DNA from: Nostoc favosum CHAB5714
GTDB lineage: Bacteria; Cyanobacteriota; Cyanobacteriia; Cyanobacteriales; Nostocaceae
Assembly (NCBI RefSeq): GCF_020829495.1
Contig: NZ_JAIVFQ010000022.1
Location: 29,449-93,448, forward strand
Direction of reading: 5' to 3'
Length of the DNA: 64,000 nt
Shown: positions 36,193 to 45,201 of the stretch, piece after piece
How the letters are laid out: the number at the start of each line of letters is the position of its first letter
Position numbering within the stretch: the stretch's first letter is position 1
Notes under the pieces: model-generated
What the model was told of the DNA's origin: nothing
The model's input: only the letters and a program-made list of their open reading frames with translations
Databases searched by the model: none
Made by a program: the position numbers and the translations under genes

Positions 36193-37077
36193 ATGAGTGT
36201 AACTCCACAAGCAGTTCCAACGACTCCAAAACGAAAAGGAGAAACCAAGTTTTCTCTGAAAAAAATCTTGCTGCCCATAATAGTTGTATTAGTGGTGATA
36301 TTCAGCCTAGCGCCAGCCTTATGGCAATTGCTGACCTCGTTTAAAGTCAATGAGGATATTGCCGCCGTTCCTACTGTCTATTTTCCCACGCGATTCACTT
36401 TCAATCACTACATTGAGTTATTCACCCGTCGCCCATTTTGGCGCTACATCTTCAACAGTGCCTTTGTATCGATTACTTCCACAGCTGTATCTTTAGCGAT
36501 CGGCGCACCTGCGGCTTATGCCCTCGCACGGTTACGCCCTTGGGGTGAACGAGTTATCCTCGGCGGCGTTCTAATTGTTACCTTATTTCCTGGAATTCTT
36601 TTGTTCTTAGGATTGTTAGAAATTATCCAAGCGCTTAAACTCGGCAACAATTATCTGGCGCTGATTATACCCTATACTGCCATCAATTTGCCGCTAACAA
36701 TTTTAGTACTTAGAAGCTTTTTTCAACAATTGCCAAAAGACTTGGAAGATTCCGCTAGGGTCGATGGCTATAACACCTTTCAACTACTATGGCAAATCGT
36801 GCTGCCCATGACCCTTCCCGCCTTAGTGACTACTGGAATCCTCACATTTATTTTTGCTTGGAACGAGTTTATTTTCGCTCTAACGTTTATGACCCGTGAA
36901 GAGTTGAAGACAATTCCCGTTGCTGCTGCTCAGTTGGGTGGTGCGACAATATATGAAATTCCCTACGGGCCGATCGCTGCTGCTACTGTCGTTGGGACAT
37001 TACCCTTAATTTTACTAGTTTTGTTTTTCCAGCGCCGGATTGTCCAAGGTCTTACCGCTGGTGCTGTAAAAGGATAG
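36193..37077 (+). CDS. Carbohydrate ABC transporter permease (MalG type)
   Basis: A 294-residue membrane protein with six helices (first KILLPIIVVLVVIFSLAPALW). The EAA loop reads EDSARVDGYNTFQLLWQIVLP, which docks to the ATPase. NSAFVSITSTAVSLAIGAPAAYALAR is the usual second helix. Translationally close to both neighbours, it is the second half of the heterodimeric sugar channel. Confidence 0.94.
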   Translation: MSVTPQAVPTTPKRKGETKFSLKKILLPIIVVLVVIFSLAPALWQLLTSFKVNEDIAAVPTVYFPTRFTFNHYIELFTRRPFWRYIFNSAFVSITSTAVSLAIGAPAAYALARLRPWGERVILGGVLIVTLFPGILLFLGLLEIIQALKLGNNYLALIIPYTAINLPLTILVLRSFFQQLPKDLEDSARVDGYNTFQLLWQIVLPMTLPALVTTGILTFIFAWNEFIFALTFMTREELKTIPVAAAQLGGATIYEIPYGPIAAATVVGTLPLILLVLFFQRRIVQGLTAGAVKG

Positions 37078-37085
37078 AAATCAAA

Positions 37086-38186
37086 ATGGCTAAACTCGAA
37101 CTCAAAAACTTGAATAAAACCTATAATCCTAAAGTCATCCCTGTCAAAGACGTTAGTTTAACTGTAGATAACCATGAGTTTCTCACTTTACTTGGCCCTT
37201 CCGGCTGTGGCAAATCTACCGTCCTAAGAATGATTGCGGGTCTTGAAGAACCTACTCGCGGTCAGATCAAGATTGGGGAGGTGGATGTCACCTATAAACG
37301 AGCAAGCGATCGCAACATTGCAATGGTATTTCAAAGCTATGCACTCTATCCTCACATGACAGTGTACGAAAACCTCGCTTCTGGACTCAAGCTGAAAAAA
37401 GTACCACCTACAGAAATTAAACAGCGAGTGGCAGAAGTGGCAGAAATTTTAGGATTAGCAGAGTTAATGAACCGCAAGCCTGGTCAAATGTCTGGAGGTC
37501 AACGGCAACGGGTTGCTGTCGGTCGTGCTTTGGTGCGTAATGCTGATGTATACCTGCTGGATGAACCTTTAAGTAACCTGGATGCACTACTGCGGGAAAG
37601 AGTCCGAGCCGATATCAAGCAAATTTTTGCAGCACAAAAAGTGCCAGTTGTCTACGTCACCCACGACCAAACCGAAGCGATGACGCTCTCCACGAAAGTT
37701 GCATTGCTCAACGATGGATATGTCCAGCAACTTGACCCACCTGAGTGCATCTATAACCATCCAGCTAATCTATTTGTGGCTGGATTTGTTGGTAGTCCGC
37801 AAATGAATTTGCTAACTTTACCTTGTAAGGGACAATATGCGATCGTGGGTAACTTCCAAGTGCTTCTTCCAGATATACCAACAGTACCACCGCAGATTGT
37901 TCTGGGAATCCGCCCAGAAGATGTCCGCATTGCTCAACCAGGTGATACCCAAACTATCCAAGGGCGAGTATTTTTAGTGGAAAACTTGGGTATGCACTAT
38001 TTAGTCAGTGTCAGGATTGAGGGTTCACAAACCGGAGCAATTACGGTACGTGCTTTGTTGCCAACAGACCAAAATTGGAGTGGCGAGGATATTACATTAG
38101 CATTGCCCCCTGAGGATATTCACTGGTTTGATGTTCAATCTGGCCATGCTCTTGTTAGGAGACAAATGTTAGGTGTCAGGAGCTAG
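37086..38186 (+). CDS. Carbohydrate ABC transporter ATPase (MalK/UgpC type)
   Basis: A 366-residue ATPase. Walker A GPSGCGKST (about residue 38), Q-loop VFQSYALYPHM, signature MSGGQRQRVAVGRALVR, Walker B YLLDEPLSNLD, H-loop VYVTHDQTEAMTL. The C-terminal TOBE domain includes ILGIRPEDVRI. It powers the transporter encoded by the three preceding genes. It ends with LGVRS and a stop that lies inside a dispersed repeat beginning ctagtaccgcgag. Confidence 0.95.
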   Translation: MAKLELKNLNKTYNPKVIPVKDVSLTVDNHEFLTLLGPSGCGKSTVLRMIAGLEEPTRGQIKIGEVDVTYKRASDRNIAMVFQSYALYPHMTVYENLASGLKLKKVPPTEIKQRVAEVAEILGLAELMNRKPGQMSGGQRQRVAVGRALVRNADVYLLDEPLSNLDALLRERVRADIKQIFAAQKVPVVYVTHDQTEAMTLSTKVALLNDGYVQQLDPPECIYNHPANLFVAGFVGSPQMNLLTLPCKGQYAIVGNFQVLLPDIPTVPPQIVLGIRPEDVRIAQPGDTQTIQGRVFLVENLGMHYLVSVRIEGSQTGAITVRALLPTDQNWSGEDITLALPPEDIHWFDVQSGHALVRRQMLGVRS

Positions 38187-38235
38187 TACCGCGAGACGGA
38201 AGTCAAAAGTTAACACTGAGCGACTTGCCTTGAGC
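38183..38235. repeat. Dispersed repeat (ctagtaccgcgagacggaag family)
   Basis: About 50 bp. A second copy at 57888-57940 shares ctagtacc and gcggaagtcaaaagttaac plus actgagcgacttgcc; a partial third copy is at 55110-55135. The copy here overlaps the ATPase stop codon. Confidence 0.7.
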
Positions 38236-38246
38236 CTGTCCTGAGC

Positions 38247-38350
38247 GCAATACGGTTCAGTTAAGCAAATTTATCTGTTAAGGCAGGCAGGGGGAGCAGG
38301 GGAGGCAGAGGAAGCAGGGGGAGAAAAAAAGCTTAACTGAACTGTATTGC
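38247..38350. mobile_element. MITE-like element with 20-bp terminal inverted repeats
   Basis: The left end GCAATACGGTTCAGTTAAGC is matched at 19 of 20 positions by the inverted right end at 38331-38350. The interior is purine-rich (gggggagcaggggagg). Related half-ends occur at 17690-17706 and in the DUF2267 remnant near 56620-56640. No coding capacity. Confidence 0.6.
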
Positions 38351-38451
38351 ACCACGTAGATAATTTCAAAAATCAAATACGATTCCTATATGTGCCTCTA
38401 GAAACGTATCTGTAGCAGAAATTTTATAAAATTTTAATAGAAGCTAAAAAC

Positions 38452-39966
38452 CTATAAATCAGTTAATGTGACAGTAAATGTTGTCCATCCGTTACTGCTT
38501 TCTACTTGAATGTTTCCTTGCAGTTGTTCGACTAATTTCTGTACTATAGGTAAACCTAATCCCGAACCACCTTGATTCCAGATATCTGCATTGGGAACGC
38601 GATAAAATTTTTCAAAGATTCGTGGTAACTCTGTTAGCAAAATTTCTGCTGAATTACTGATAGTAATAATTGTTTTTGCAGGCGCTTCCAAGTAATTGTG
38701 ACGTACACTTAAGACAATTTCACCACCTGCTGGTGTGTATTTACAGGCATTATTGAGCAATTCTACTAAGATTCGTTCCAAGCTAATACCATCTGAGAAC
38801 AGCGACGGGAGATTTGAAGCGAGATTTATCTGTAGAGTTTGCTGATGTTCTTGAACACGGATTTGAAACGGCTCAATAACCCAAGGTAACCACTGTTGTA
38901 AGAGCAAGGAATCAGGTGTCATAACTGGATAGGATGAGCTTTCCAGCCGTTGTAAGTCTAGTAGATCGTTAATTAATCCTAGCTCGCGATCGCACTCGCC
39001 TTCCATCAACTGTAGATAGTGTTGAGCTTCCTCAGTACCAGGAGATAATTGTATCATTTGAATCATTAACTTTATATTACTCAGAGGCGATCGCAGTTCA
39101 TGGGAAACTAAATTCAAAAAGTCATTTTTGAGTTGATTTATTTCCTCCCATTGCACCAGAAGTTGCTCTTGCTCAATTTGCTTTTGACGCGCCTCAATCG
39201 CTCGTTTGCGCTCAGTAATATCTCGAAAAACTAACACAGCACCTGTAATATTATCTTGATCATCTTTAATTGGTGCAACACTGTCATCAATTGGTATTTC
39301 TCCACCGTCTTTAGTAATCAGAATAGTTTCTGCTGGGAGACTGACAATAATACCATCTTGAAGGACTTTTATGATCGGGCTTTCAATAGAGTTATGAGTT
39401 TCTGCATTAGCAATATTAAATATTTCTGATGAATTTCTGCCACGAGCTTCATCCTGTTTCCATCCGGTTAGATTTTCAGCAACCGGATTCATAAAAGTTA
39501 TCAATTCTTGCATATCGCTAGCAATCACACCATCGCTGATACTTCTTAAAAGTGCATCCAGCCATTTTTTATTTACCTTTAATTGCCTTTCTAAACCATG
39601 TTTAGTCAGACTTATTTCAATATTTGTTTGTAGTTCTCTTTCTTTAAAAGGTTTGATTAGGTAAGCAAAAGGCTCGGTTATCTTAGCTCGTTCCAATGTG
39701 TTTTCATCCGCATAAGCAGTCAAATAAATTACTGGAATATCCAAACGCTTATAGATTTCTTGGGCAGCTTCTATCCCGTCTATTGAGCCTTTTAGTTTAA
39801 TATCCATTAGCACTAAATCGGGGGATATTTCTACTGCTTTATTAATCGCTTCTTCTCCTGAAGAAGCGATAGCAGGAACCGTGTAACCGAATTTTATAAG
39901 TCGATGCTGCAAATCTTTGGCAACAATAGCTTCATCTTCTACAACTAAAATTTTTGCCTTTGTCAT
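38452..39966 (-). CDS. Receiver-PAS-histidine kinase signalling protein
   Basis: A 504-residue protein with reversed hybrid order. Receiver at residues 4-120 (VVEDEAIVAKDL, phospho-aspartate in LVLMDIKLKGSIDG, KPF lysine), PAS at about 135-255 (LISDGVIASDMQ, ending VFRDITERK), HisKA with SHELRSPLSNIKL near residue 295, and HATPase (NNACKYTPAGGE, GGSGLGLPIVQ). It starts 13 bp after the ethylene-receptor-like kinase gene, so the two form an operon, and its receiver is a natural phosphorylation target of that kinase. It could pass the signal on through its own kinase domain. No DNA-binding domain. Confidence 0.92.
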   Translation of the reverse strand: MTKAKILVVEDEAIVAKDLQHRLIKFGYTVPAIASSGEEAINKAVEISPDLVLMDIKLKGSIDGIEAAQEIYKRLDIPVIYLTAYADENTLERAKITEPFAYLIKPFKERELQTNIEISLTKHGLERQLKVNKKWLDALLRSISDGVIASDMQELITFMNPVAENLTGWKQDEARGRNSSEIFNIANAETHNSIESPIIKVLQDGIIVSLPAETILITKDGGEIPIDDSVAPIKDDQDNITGAVLVFRDITERKRAIEARQKQIEQEQLLVQWEEINQLKNDFLNLVSHELRSPLSNIKLMIQMIQLSPGTEEAQHYLQLMEGECDRELGLINDLLDLQRLESSSYPVMTPDSLLLQQWLPWVIEPFQIRVQEHQQTLQINLASNLPSLFSDGISLERILVELLNNACKYTPAGGEIVLSVRHNYLEAPAKTIITISNSAEILLTELPRIFEKFYRVPNADIWNQGGSGLGLPIVQKLVEQLQGNIQVESSNGWTTFTVTLTDL

Positions 39967-39978
39967 ATTTTAGTTATT

Positions 39979-41955
39979 TCATATTAATGTAAATTTCACC
40001 TGGCACTCTACTCCAATAGAACCTTGGATATCGATATCCCCTGCAATTTGATTGGTTAAAGCATCTACTAACTGCCAGCCTAATGAGGCCATATTTTTAA
40101 AACTGAAATTTGATGGTAAACCAATTCCATCATCACTAACTATAAGTGTAACCTGATGGTCAGTATTTTTGCTCATTTCGATATAAATCGTACCATTTCT
40201 ACCTACTGGAAATGCATATTTTAAAGAATTAGATACAAGCTCATGGATAATTAAGCTACAAGGAATTGCTGTATCCAAACCGAGAAATACTTGCTCATCT
40301 ATATTTATTCTCAGAGCGATCGCATCTCCGTTAACTTCATAAGCACTAAATAAACTTGCTACCAAATCTCGAATATATTCACCAAAATTAATCCTTGCTA
40401 AGTCTTGAGACTGATACAATTTTTCGTGAACTAAAGCCATTGATGCAATTCGCTGCTGGCTTTGTTTGAATATTACCAAATCGTCCTTATCTTTGATATA
40501 AGCAGATTGCAAGCTTAACAGACTAGAAATAACCTGTAAATTATTTTTGACCCGATGATAAATTTCTTTTAATAACACCTCTTTTTCTAAAAGTGATGCT
40601 TGGATTTGCTCCTCCCACTGCTTGCGATCGCGCTGCGCGGCAATTCGTTCGCTAATGTCTTCGACCACAGAAATAAAATACTTTGGCTCCCCAGTAGATT
40701 CGCGCATTAAAGATACGGTGAGATTAACCCAAACTATGGAGCTATCTTTGCAGAAATAGCGCTTTTCTATCGAATAAGTTTGAATATTATTTGCTAAAAT
40801 CTGCTCAACATATTTCAGGTCGGCGTTAAGATCATCTGGGTGAGTAATATCTTGGAAAGTTAGCAACTGTAGTTCTTCGGGTGTATAACCGACAATATCG
40901 CAAAGCCTCTGGTTAACTAACAACCACCTTCCATCTATAGCTACATGGGCGATGCCAACAGCAGCTTGATGGAATGCAGCACGGAATCGCTGTTCGCTTT
41001 CTCGCAATGCTTCTTCTATTCGCTGGCGCTCAGTAATTTCTGCCTGTAGTGATTGATTAATTCTTGTTAGCTCTGCTGTGCGTAGCTCAACCTTGCTTTC
41101 TAGTTGGTTAAGTAGGCTATTTAGTACCTCCTCTGCTTGCTTGCGCTCAGTGATGTCAGTATGTGAGCCTACCATCCGCACTACGTTACCATCTTCATCC
41201 CACAGTGCTTGACCTCGATCCAAAATCCATTTGTAAGTGCCATCTTTACATAAAAATCGATACTCGATAGTGTAAAACGGTGTTTTCTGAGCAAAATGCT
41301 CTTGAACTGCTTGTGTCACCCAGTCAAGATCATCAGGATGCACTCGTGTCAGGCATTCATCTAAATAGTTAGAAATTTCCTGCTCTTCGTAACCGAGCAT
41401 TTCCTTCCAGCGAACCGAGAAGAACACTTCATTGGTTTTAACATTCCAGTCCCAAATTCCATCATTATTGCCGCGCAAAGCTAATTGCCAACGTTGTTCA
41501 CTTTCCCTCAACACCTCCTCAGTCCGTATGCGTTCAGCAATCTCCTTTGCTAGTTGGGAGTTTGCAGCCTCTAGTTGGGTATGACTCAGTAGACCCAGTG
41601 CCTGGGGTATTAATGGCACAAGTTCTATGGCTGTCAATACTGAGATAAAAGCGGTGATAGCTTTAATTAATCCTGATAGCCAATAGGTAGGGTACCAAAG
41701 CGTCCACACATCCATTAAATGGGTTGTGCCACAAGCAACGATAAATATGCCAAACATCAGGAACATCCAGCCGAAAGGCACATCTCGCCGTTTACGGACA
41801 AAATAAATCAACATTACTGGAATTGAATAATAAGCAAGTCCAGTTAACACATCTGAAACCAGATGCAACCATACCAATCCTGGCTTCCAGAGGTAGCAAT
41901 GTCCGTGAGGAATAAACTGGCTAGTAGAGAAAAAATTATTTAAAAATTCCATCAT
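39979..41955 (-). CDS. Ethylene-receptor-type membrane histidine kinase (ETR1-like sensor, PAS, HisKA_2)
   Basis: A 658-residue membrane sensor. Three N-terminal helices match the plant ethylene-binding domain: [20 protein letters not shown] (D35, Y42, P46) and [17 protein letters not shown] (C75, H79), the equivalents of ETR1 D25, Y32, P36 and the Cu(I) ligands C65 and H69. After a linker come two PAS/PAC modules (about 150-275 and 315-440), then a HisKA_2 motif [18 protein letters not shown] and an HWE/HisKA_2-type ATPase ([20 protein letters not shown]). Cyanobacterial proteins of this type bind ethylene through copper. First gene of the pair with the receiver-PAS-kinase. Confidence 0.9.
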   Translation of the reverse strand: MMEFLNNFFSTSQFIPHGHCYLWKPGLVWLHLVSDVLTGLAYYSIPVMLIYFVRKRRDVPFGWMFLMFGIFIVACGTTHLMDVWTLWYPTYWLSGLIKAITAFISVLTAIELVPLIPQALGLLSHTQLEAANSQLAKEIAERIRTEEVLRESEQRWQLALRGNNDGIWDWNVKTNEVFFSVRWKEMLGYEEQEISNYLDECLTRVHPDDLDWVTQAVQEHFAQKTPFYTIEYRFLCKDGTYKWILDRGQALWDEDGNVVRMVGSHTDITERKQAEEVLNSLLNQLESKVELRTAELTRINQSLQAEITERQRIEEALRESEQRFRAAFHQAAVGIAHVAIDGRWLLVNQRLCDIVGYTPEELQLLTFQDITHPDDLNADLKYVEQILANNIQTYSIEKRYFCKDSSIVWVNLTVSLMRESTGEPKYFISVVEDISERIAAQRDRKQWEEQIQASLLEKEVLLKEIYHRVKNNLQVISSLLSLQSAYIKDKDDLVIFKQSQQRIASMALVHEKLYQSQDLARINFGEYIRDLVASLFSAYEVNGDAIALRINIDEQVFLGLDTAIPCSLIIHELVSNSLKYAFPVGRNGTIYIEMSKNTDHQVTLIVSDDGIGLPSNFSFKNMASLGWQLVDALTNQIAGDIDIQGSIGVECQVKFTLI

Positions 41956-42535
41956 AAAAACTTAATACACAGCACAAGTCTTCACCAAAGCCCGAAGTCT
42001 GAAGGAAGAGGTTTTGAGCCTAAGACCTCTGTAGACGTGCAGATGCCTAGAGAGTGGCTTCTGATACTCTAAAAAAAAACACGTTCGGCGTTTGTCAGAG
42101 CTTTCCCGTACTGGCATTAGGCTAGTACAGAATAGCAGTTGCGGCTTCTACATCCTTTATCTGTCATCCTTTCTGAGCTTTTTAAGCTGATAATGTAAGG
42201 TTTATTGAAATAAAAGTACCGCGATCGCTTTGATTTTTGTTACCGTAGATTCTCTGAAATGAATTCTTTATATATATAAATGCCTTTAAAAAAACACAGT
42301 AATATTTCGCTCATATAAAATAACTAGTACTGAATTTTTAAGTATATTTTCGGTTTAATAGCTTTCAAATTTCTGTATACTACGTAAAAATTATAAAAGT
42401 TCGGTTCCCCATGATTCACACCATACGGTGATAGCTACTTTTGACTTAGTGGCACGCTGACGAATCTCCTTCTCTTGGGGGTCACTACAGACAATGACCA
42501 AATGAACTCAGGAATTTTGCCAAGGATGTTCAAAT

Positions 42536-42674
42536 ACAATACGCTTGGGTTAAGAAGAATGCTACGTTGGGTTGAACATTCGTGTTACCCAACAAAGGCT
42601 TGATCATATTGGGTTTCGTTCCTCAACCCAACTTACACTAGTTTTATTTTTTAGCCTTAACCCAAGCGTATTGT
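42536..42674. mobile_element. MITE, 139 bp, perfect 19-bp inverted ends and 8-bp target duplication
   Basis: The left end acaatacgcttgggttaag and right end cttaacccaagcgtattgt are exact reverse complements. The element is flanked on both sides by gttcaaat (42528-42535 and 42675-42682), a perfect 8-bp target-site duplication. The interior has a smaller hairpin (gttgggt / acccaac) and no gene. Confidence 0.85.
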
Positions 42675-42780
42675 GTTCAAATATTAATCTAAGTAAATCG
42701 GCGCGGAAAACTAACTATCTAAACATAAATAAATACACCAGGTTACTGAAGATATGGGCGCTCGTCTAAGAGTATTTCTA

Positions 42781-42811
42781 GTGTTAGCATAAATTTACGC
42801 TAACACTTTTT
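42781..42811. terminator. Rho-independent-type terminator or hairpin
   Basis: gtgttagc and gctaacac arms with the self-complementary interior taaattta, followed by ttttta. The stem is long and stable. No gene directly precedes it on the plus strand. Confidence 0.5.
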
Positions 42812-43202
42812 ATTTGTCCAAAGTCCAATAACGATCGCTCACGACAACAAAATTTTAGATATTGCAGTTCGCCTGAGCCATTTGGAAGATGCTAGATGCT
42901 TCTCTGGTCAAAGAAGTTTCGTGATATACCAAATGTATGAGAACTAAACGCTAGTATATTCTGAATATATCTTTGGGAATACCATTTTAGTTTAATGTTC
43001 GTACAGCCAGTAGAGAAGCAGAAGGGAAAGAATTTGTATCAGTCATTAAGTGAGATGAGATAACAAACTAACTGACAATAAAAATATTCCTTAAGTCTAA
43101 TGTAAGACACACCTGAAGTATGAACTTATAAATTCTCAGGTGAAATAGGATTGTAAAGTAGCTAACAAATCATTGAATTCATTATGATTGGTACGAAATT
43201 TT

Positions 43203-43418
43203 ATGGTTAAAGATTTTGTTTTTTGTCTACAAGAAGCAGCTTTATACTTTATATCCAAAAAATACGGGCCACATAAAGATCCTTCTGAATGCTTTGTGAA
43301 CCCTCCCTGCGGATGTGCCAATCCTGGGCAAAATTCCCAGTGTGAGGATTGTGCTTATCTTGAAGCCTGCTTGTCTGATTGCAAGCTCCAAAAAGTTTCA
43401 TTATCTTCACATTCATAA
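43203..43418 (+). CDS. Small cysteine-rich hypothetical protein
   Basis: A 71-residue protein starting MVKDFVFCLQEAALYFI. It has eight cysteines, seven of them in the second half with the spacing CxC (PCGCANPG), CxxC (CEDC), then C-x3-C (CLSDC), suggesting a zinc or iron-sulfur binding knuckle. An in-frame TTG at 43188 is possible, but the ATG at 43203 fits better; the ribosome site is weak. I recognise no family. The composition is too ordered for chance, yet expression is unproven. Confidence 0.5.
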   Translation: MVKDFVFCLQEAALYFISKKYGPHKDPSECFVNPPCGCANPGQNSQCEDCAYLEACLSDCKLQKVSLSSHS

Positions 43419-43862
43419 ACTAACTTTAATGCCAAATTAATTCCTGCGATAGAATTGATTTTACTCTTATGGTAGAAGTCAGGCAAAAAACTAGCAGCTA
43501 TCCTGAATAAGAATAACAAAATAACTCACAATAAGTAATTAAAAATTATGATGCAAGTGAATGTAATTTTATTAAAAAAAAATATTGTTATTCCTTGTCG
43601 TTGTGAACAAACGACTTTGTTGCTGGGTTCACAACTATATCAGGAATTAGTAATTACTGATTATGAATTAGTTTGAATCTGACGAATAGTTAAGTTGTTG
43701 TATGTGAGAGCTTAAAATGCTTTCAAATTTCCAAAATAAATTAGGTTAAAGACTCCTCAATCTGTCTTGTGAAAATTTCCCTAATTTAGCAGTGGATTGA
43801 GTAGACAATATCGGTTTTGAAAATCAACGACAGAAATCTAGAACATAATAGGAACCATAACT
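43419..43862. other. AT-rich spacer
   Basis: 444 bp, nothing recognised; it should contain the promoter of the following secreted repeat protein. Confidence 0.5.
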
Positions 43863-44687
43863 ATGAAGCCTTTTGATTTATCTAAAACTGTTTTGGCTAC
43901 TGTCTTTGCCATCAGTTTCGCTTCTTTATCCTTATCTCCTTCTGTTTCTGCCCAAAGCGGAAGCTCCGGCAGTGGAGGCTCCAGTGCTGGTAGTAGCTCA
44001 AGTGGTACAGGTACTGGCACTACAGGCAGCGGTGGTACAACAGGCAGTGGTACAACAGGCACTGGAACTACAGGCAGTGGTACAACAGGCACTGGAACTA
44101 CAGGTACTGGCACTACAGGCACTGGAACTACAGGTAGTGGTACAACAGGCACTGGAACTACAGGTACTGGCACTACAGGTAGTGATACAACAGGCGGTGG
44201 TATAGGTAGTGGCACTACAGGTACTGGAACTACAGGCACTGGAACTACAGGTACTGGCACTACAGGTACTGGCACTACAGGTAGTGATACAACAGGCGGT
44301 GGTATAGGTAGTGGCACTACAGGCACTGGAACTACAGGCACTGGCACTACAGGTAGTGATACAACAGGTGGTGGTATAGGCACTGGAACTACAGGTACTG
44401 GAACTACAGGTACTGGCACTACAGGCACTGGCACTACAGGTAGTGATACAACAGGTAGTGGCACTACAGGCACTGGAACTACAGGTACTGACACTACAGG
44501 TACTGACACTACAGGTACTAATAGGAATATAGGCGTCGCAGCTTCCGAAAGAACTAGCGATCGCGGTTTCGATTGGGGTTGGCTAGGTTTACTTGGTCTA
44601 GCTGGTTTAGCAGGTCTGGCTCGTAATCGGGAAAAAGTCCGGGCTTATAGCGATCCTAATGAAGTAACAGGTACTCGTTCTAGATAG
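43863..44687 (+). CDS. Secreted pentapeptide-repeat (TGTGT) protein with WGxxG-type C-terminal anchor
   Basis: A 274-residue protein. The signal peptide ends near SVSAQ (residue 31). A Ser/Gly stretch is followed by about 190 residues of the five-residue repeat TG[TS]GT, with several copies of GSDTTGGGIGSG, encoded by 15-bp units. The C-terminus has DRGFDWGWLGLLGLAGLAGL then ARNREKVR, a hydrophobic anchor followed by basic residues like the WGxxGxxG-CTERM sorting tails. It is probably an extracellular or cell-wall protein, low-complexity and likely variable in repeat number. The mirror frame (VVPVP repeats) on the other strand is a shadow. Confidence 0.75.
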   Translation: MKPFDLSKTVLATVFAISFASLSLSPSVSAQSGSSGSGGSSAGSSSSGTGTGTTGSGGTTGSGTTGTGTTGSGTTGTGTTGTGTTGTGTTGSGTTGTGTTGTGTTGSDTTGGGIGSGTTGTGTTGTGTTGTGTTGTGTTGSDTTGGGIGSGTTGTGTTGTGTTGSDTTGGGIGTGTTGTGTTGTGTTGTGTTGSDTTGSGTTGTGTTGTDTTGTDTTGTNRNIGVAASERTSDRGFDWGWLGLLGLAGLAGLARNREKVRAYSDPNEVTGTRSR

Positions 44688-44829
44688 TATTCACCACACT
44701 GTAAGAGCCGTACAACTGTTATTTGTTTCAACTTCAGGCTATTGGCTATTACAGTGGTTTGAGGACATGTGTAGGGGCACAATATATTGAATATTGATAT
44801 TGCGCCCTTGCAATCGCACACCAGTTCGC

Positions 44830-45105
44830 TCAAGTCGAGCTACTGCCTTGCCCAATGAAGATTACATTTGCTAAAACTTGTATTTTTGTTAACTCACGCA
44901 CAAGGCGTTGAGCTTGATGTTTATAAAGTGGTATCGGCAACACTCTAGGCAAACTATTGATCCATTGCCTAGCAGTAGCGGAACTACATCCCGTAATCAA
45001 GACTATTTCTTGGGCGCCATATATAATAGCATTTGTAGTTAGAGCTTTTTCAATCCGCACCTGCCAAAGGCGAGGCAGCATTTCACCCCATTCAATTCGC
45101 TGCAA
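44830..45105 (-). CDS. Hypothetical protein directly downstream of nagB
   Basis: About 91 residues if a TTG at 45105 is the start. The same frame is open right up to the TGA of nagB at 45202-45204, so the reading frame continues nagB past one stop codon. It contains ALTTNAIIYGAQEIVLITGC and LPRVLPIPLYKHQAQRL and has reasonable composition, but no ATG and no ribosome site. It may be a short gene with an unusual start or a gene fragment; I do not recognise a family. Confidence 0.35.
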   Translation of the reverse strand: MQRIEWGEMLPRLWQVRIEKALTTNAIIYGAQEIVLITGCSSATARQWINSLPRVLPIPLYKHQAQRLVRELTKIQVLANVIFIGQGSSST

Positions 45106-45201
45106 ACTACTGCTTGTGGCTAAAACAATTAAGCTTACAAGCTCCTGTAACTCATCATTTGCGTAATTCCTTGAATTAGAGTCCCCAATCCCAGTCCTTC
45201 T

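Larger units (their letters stand above)
41956..43202. other. Spacer with a MITE and a terminator-like hairpin
   Basis: About 1.25 kb between the receptor kinase and the Cys-rich small gene. It holds the 42536-42674 element and the 42781-42811 hairpin. The rest is AT-rich with no credible ORF. Confidence 0.55.

Noticed and set aside
42572..42769. 65-codon plus-strand ORF
   Set aside because: Starts within the MITE and continues into AT-rich spacer; no coding character.
43838..44509. 223-codon minus-strand ORF of VVPVP repeats
   Set aside because: Mirror frame of the TGTGT-repeat secreted protein, which has signal peptide and anchor; the minus frame has neither.
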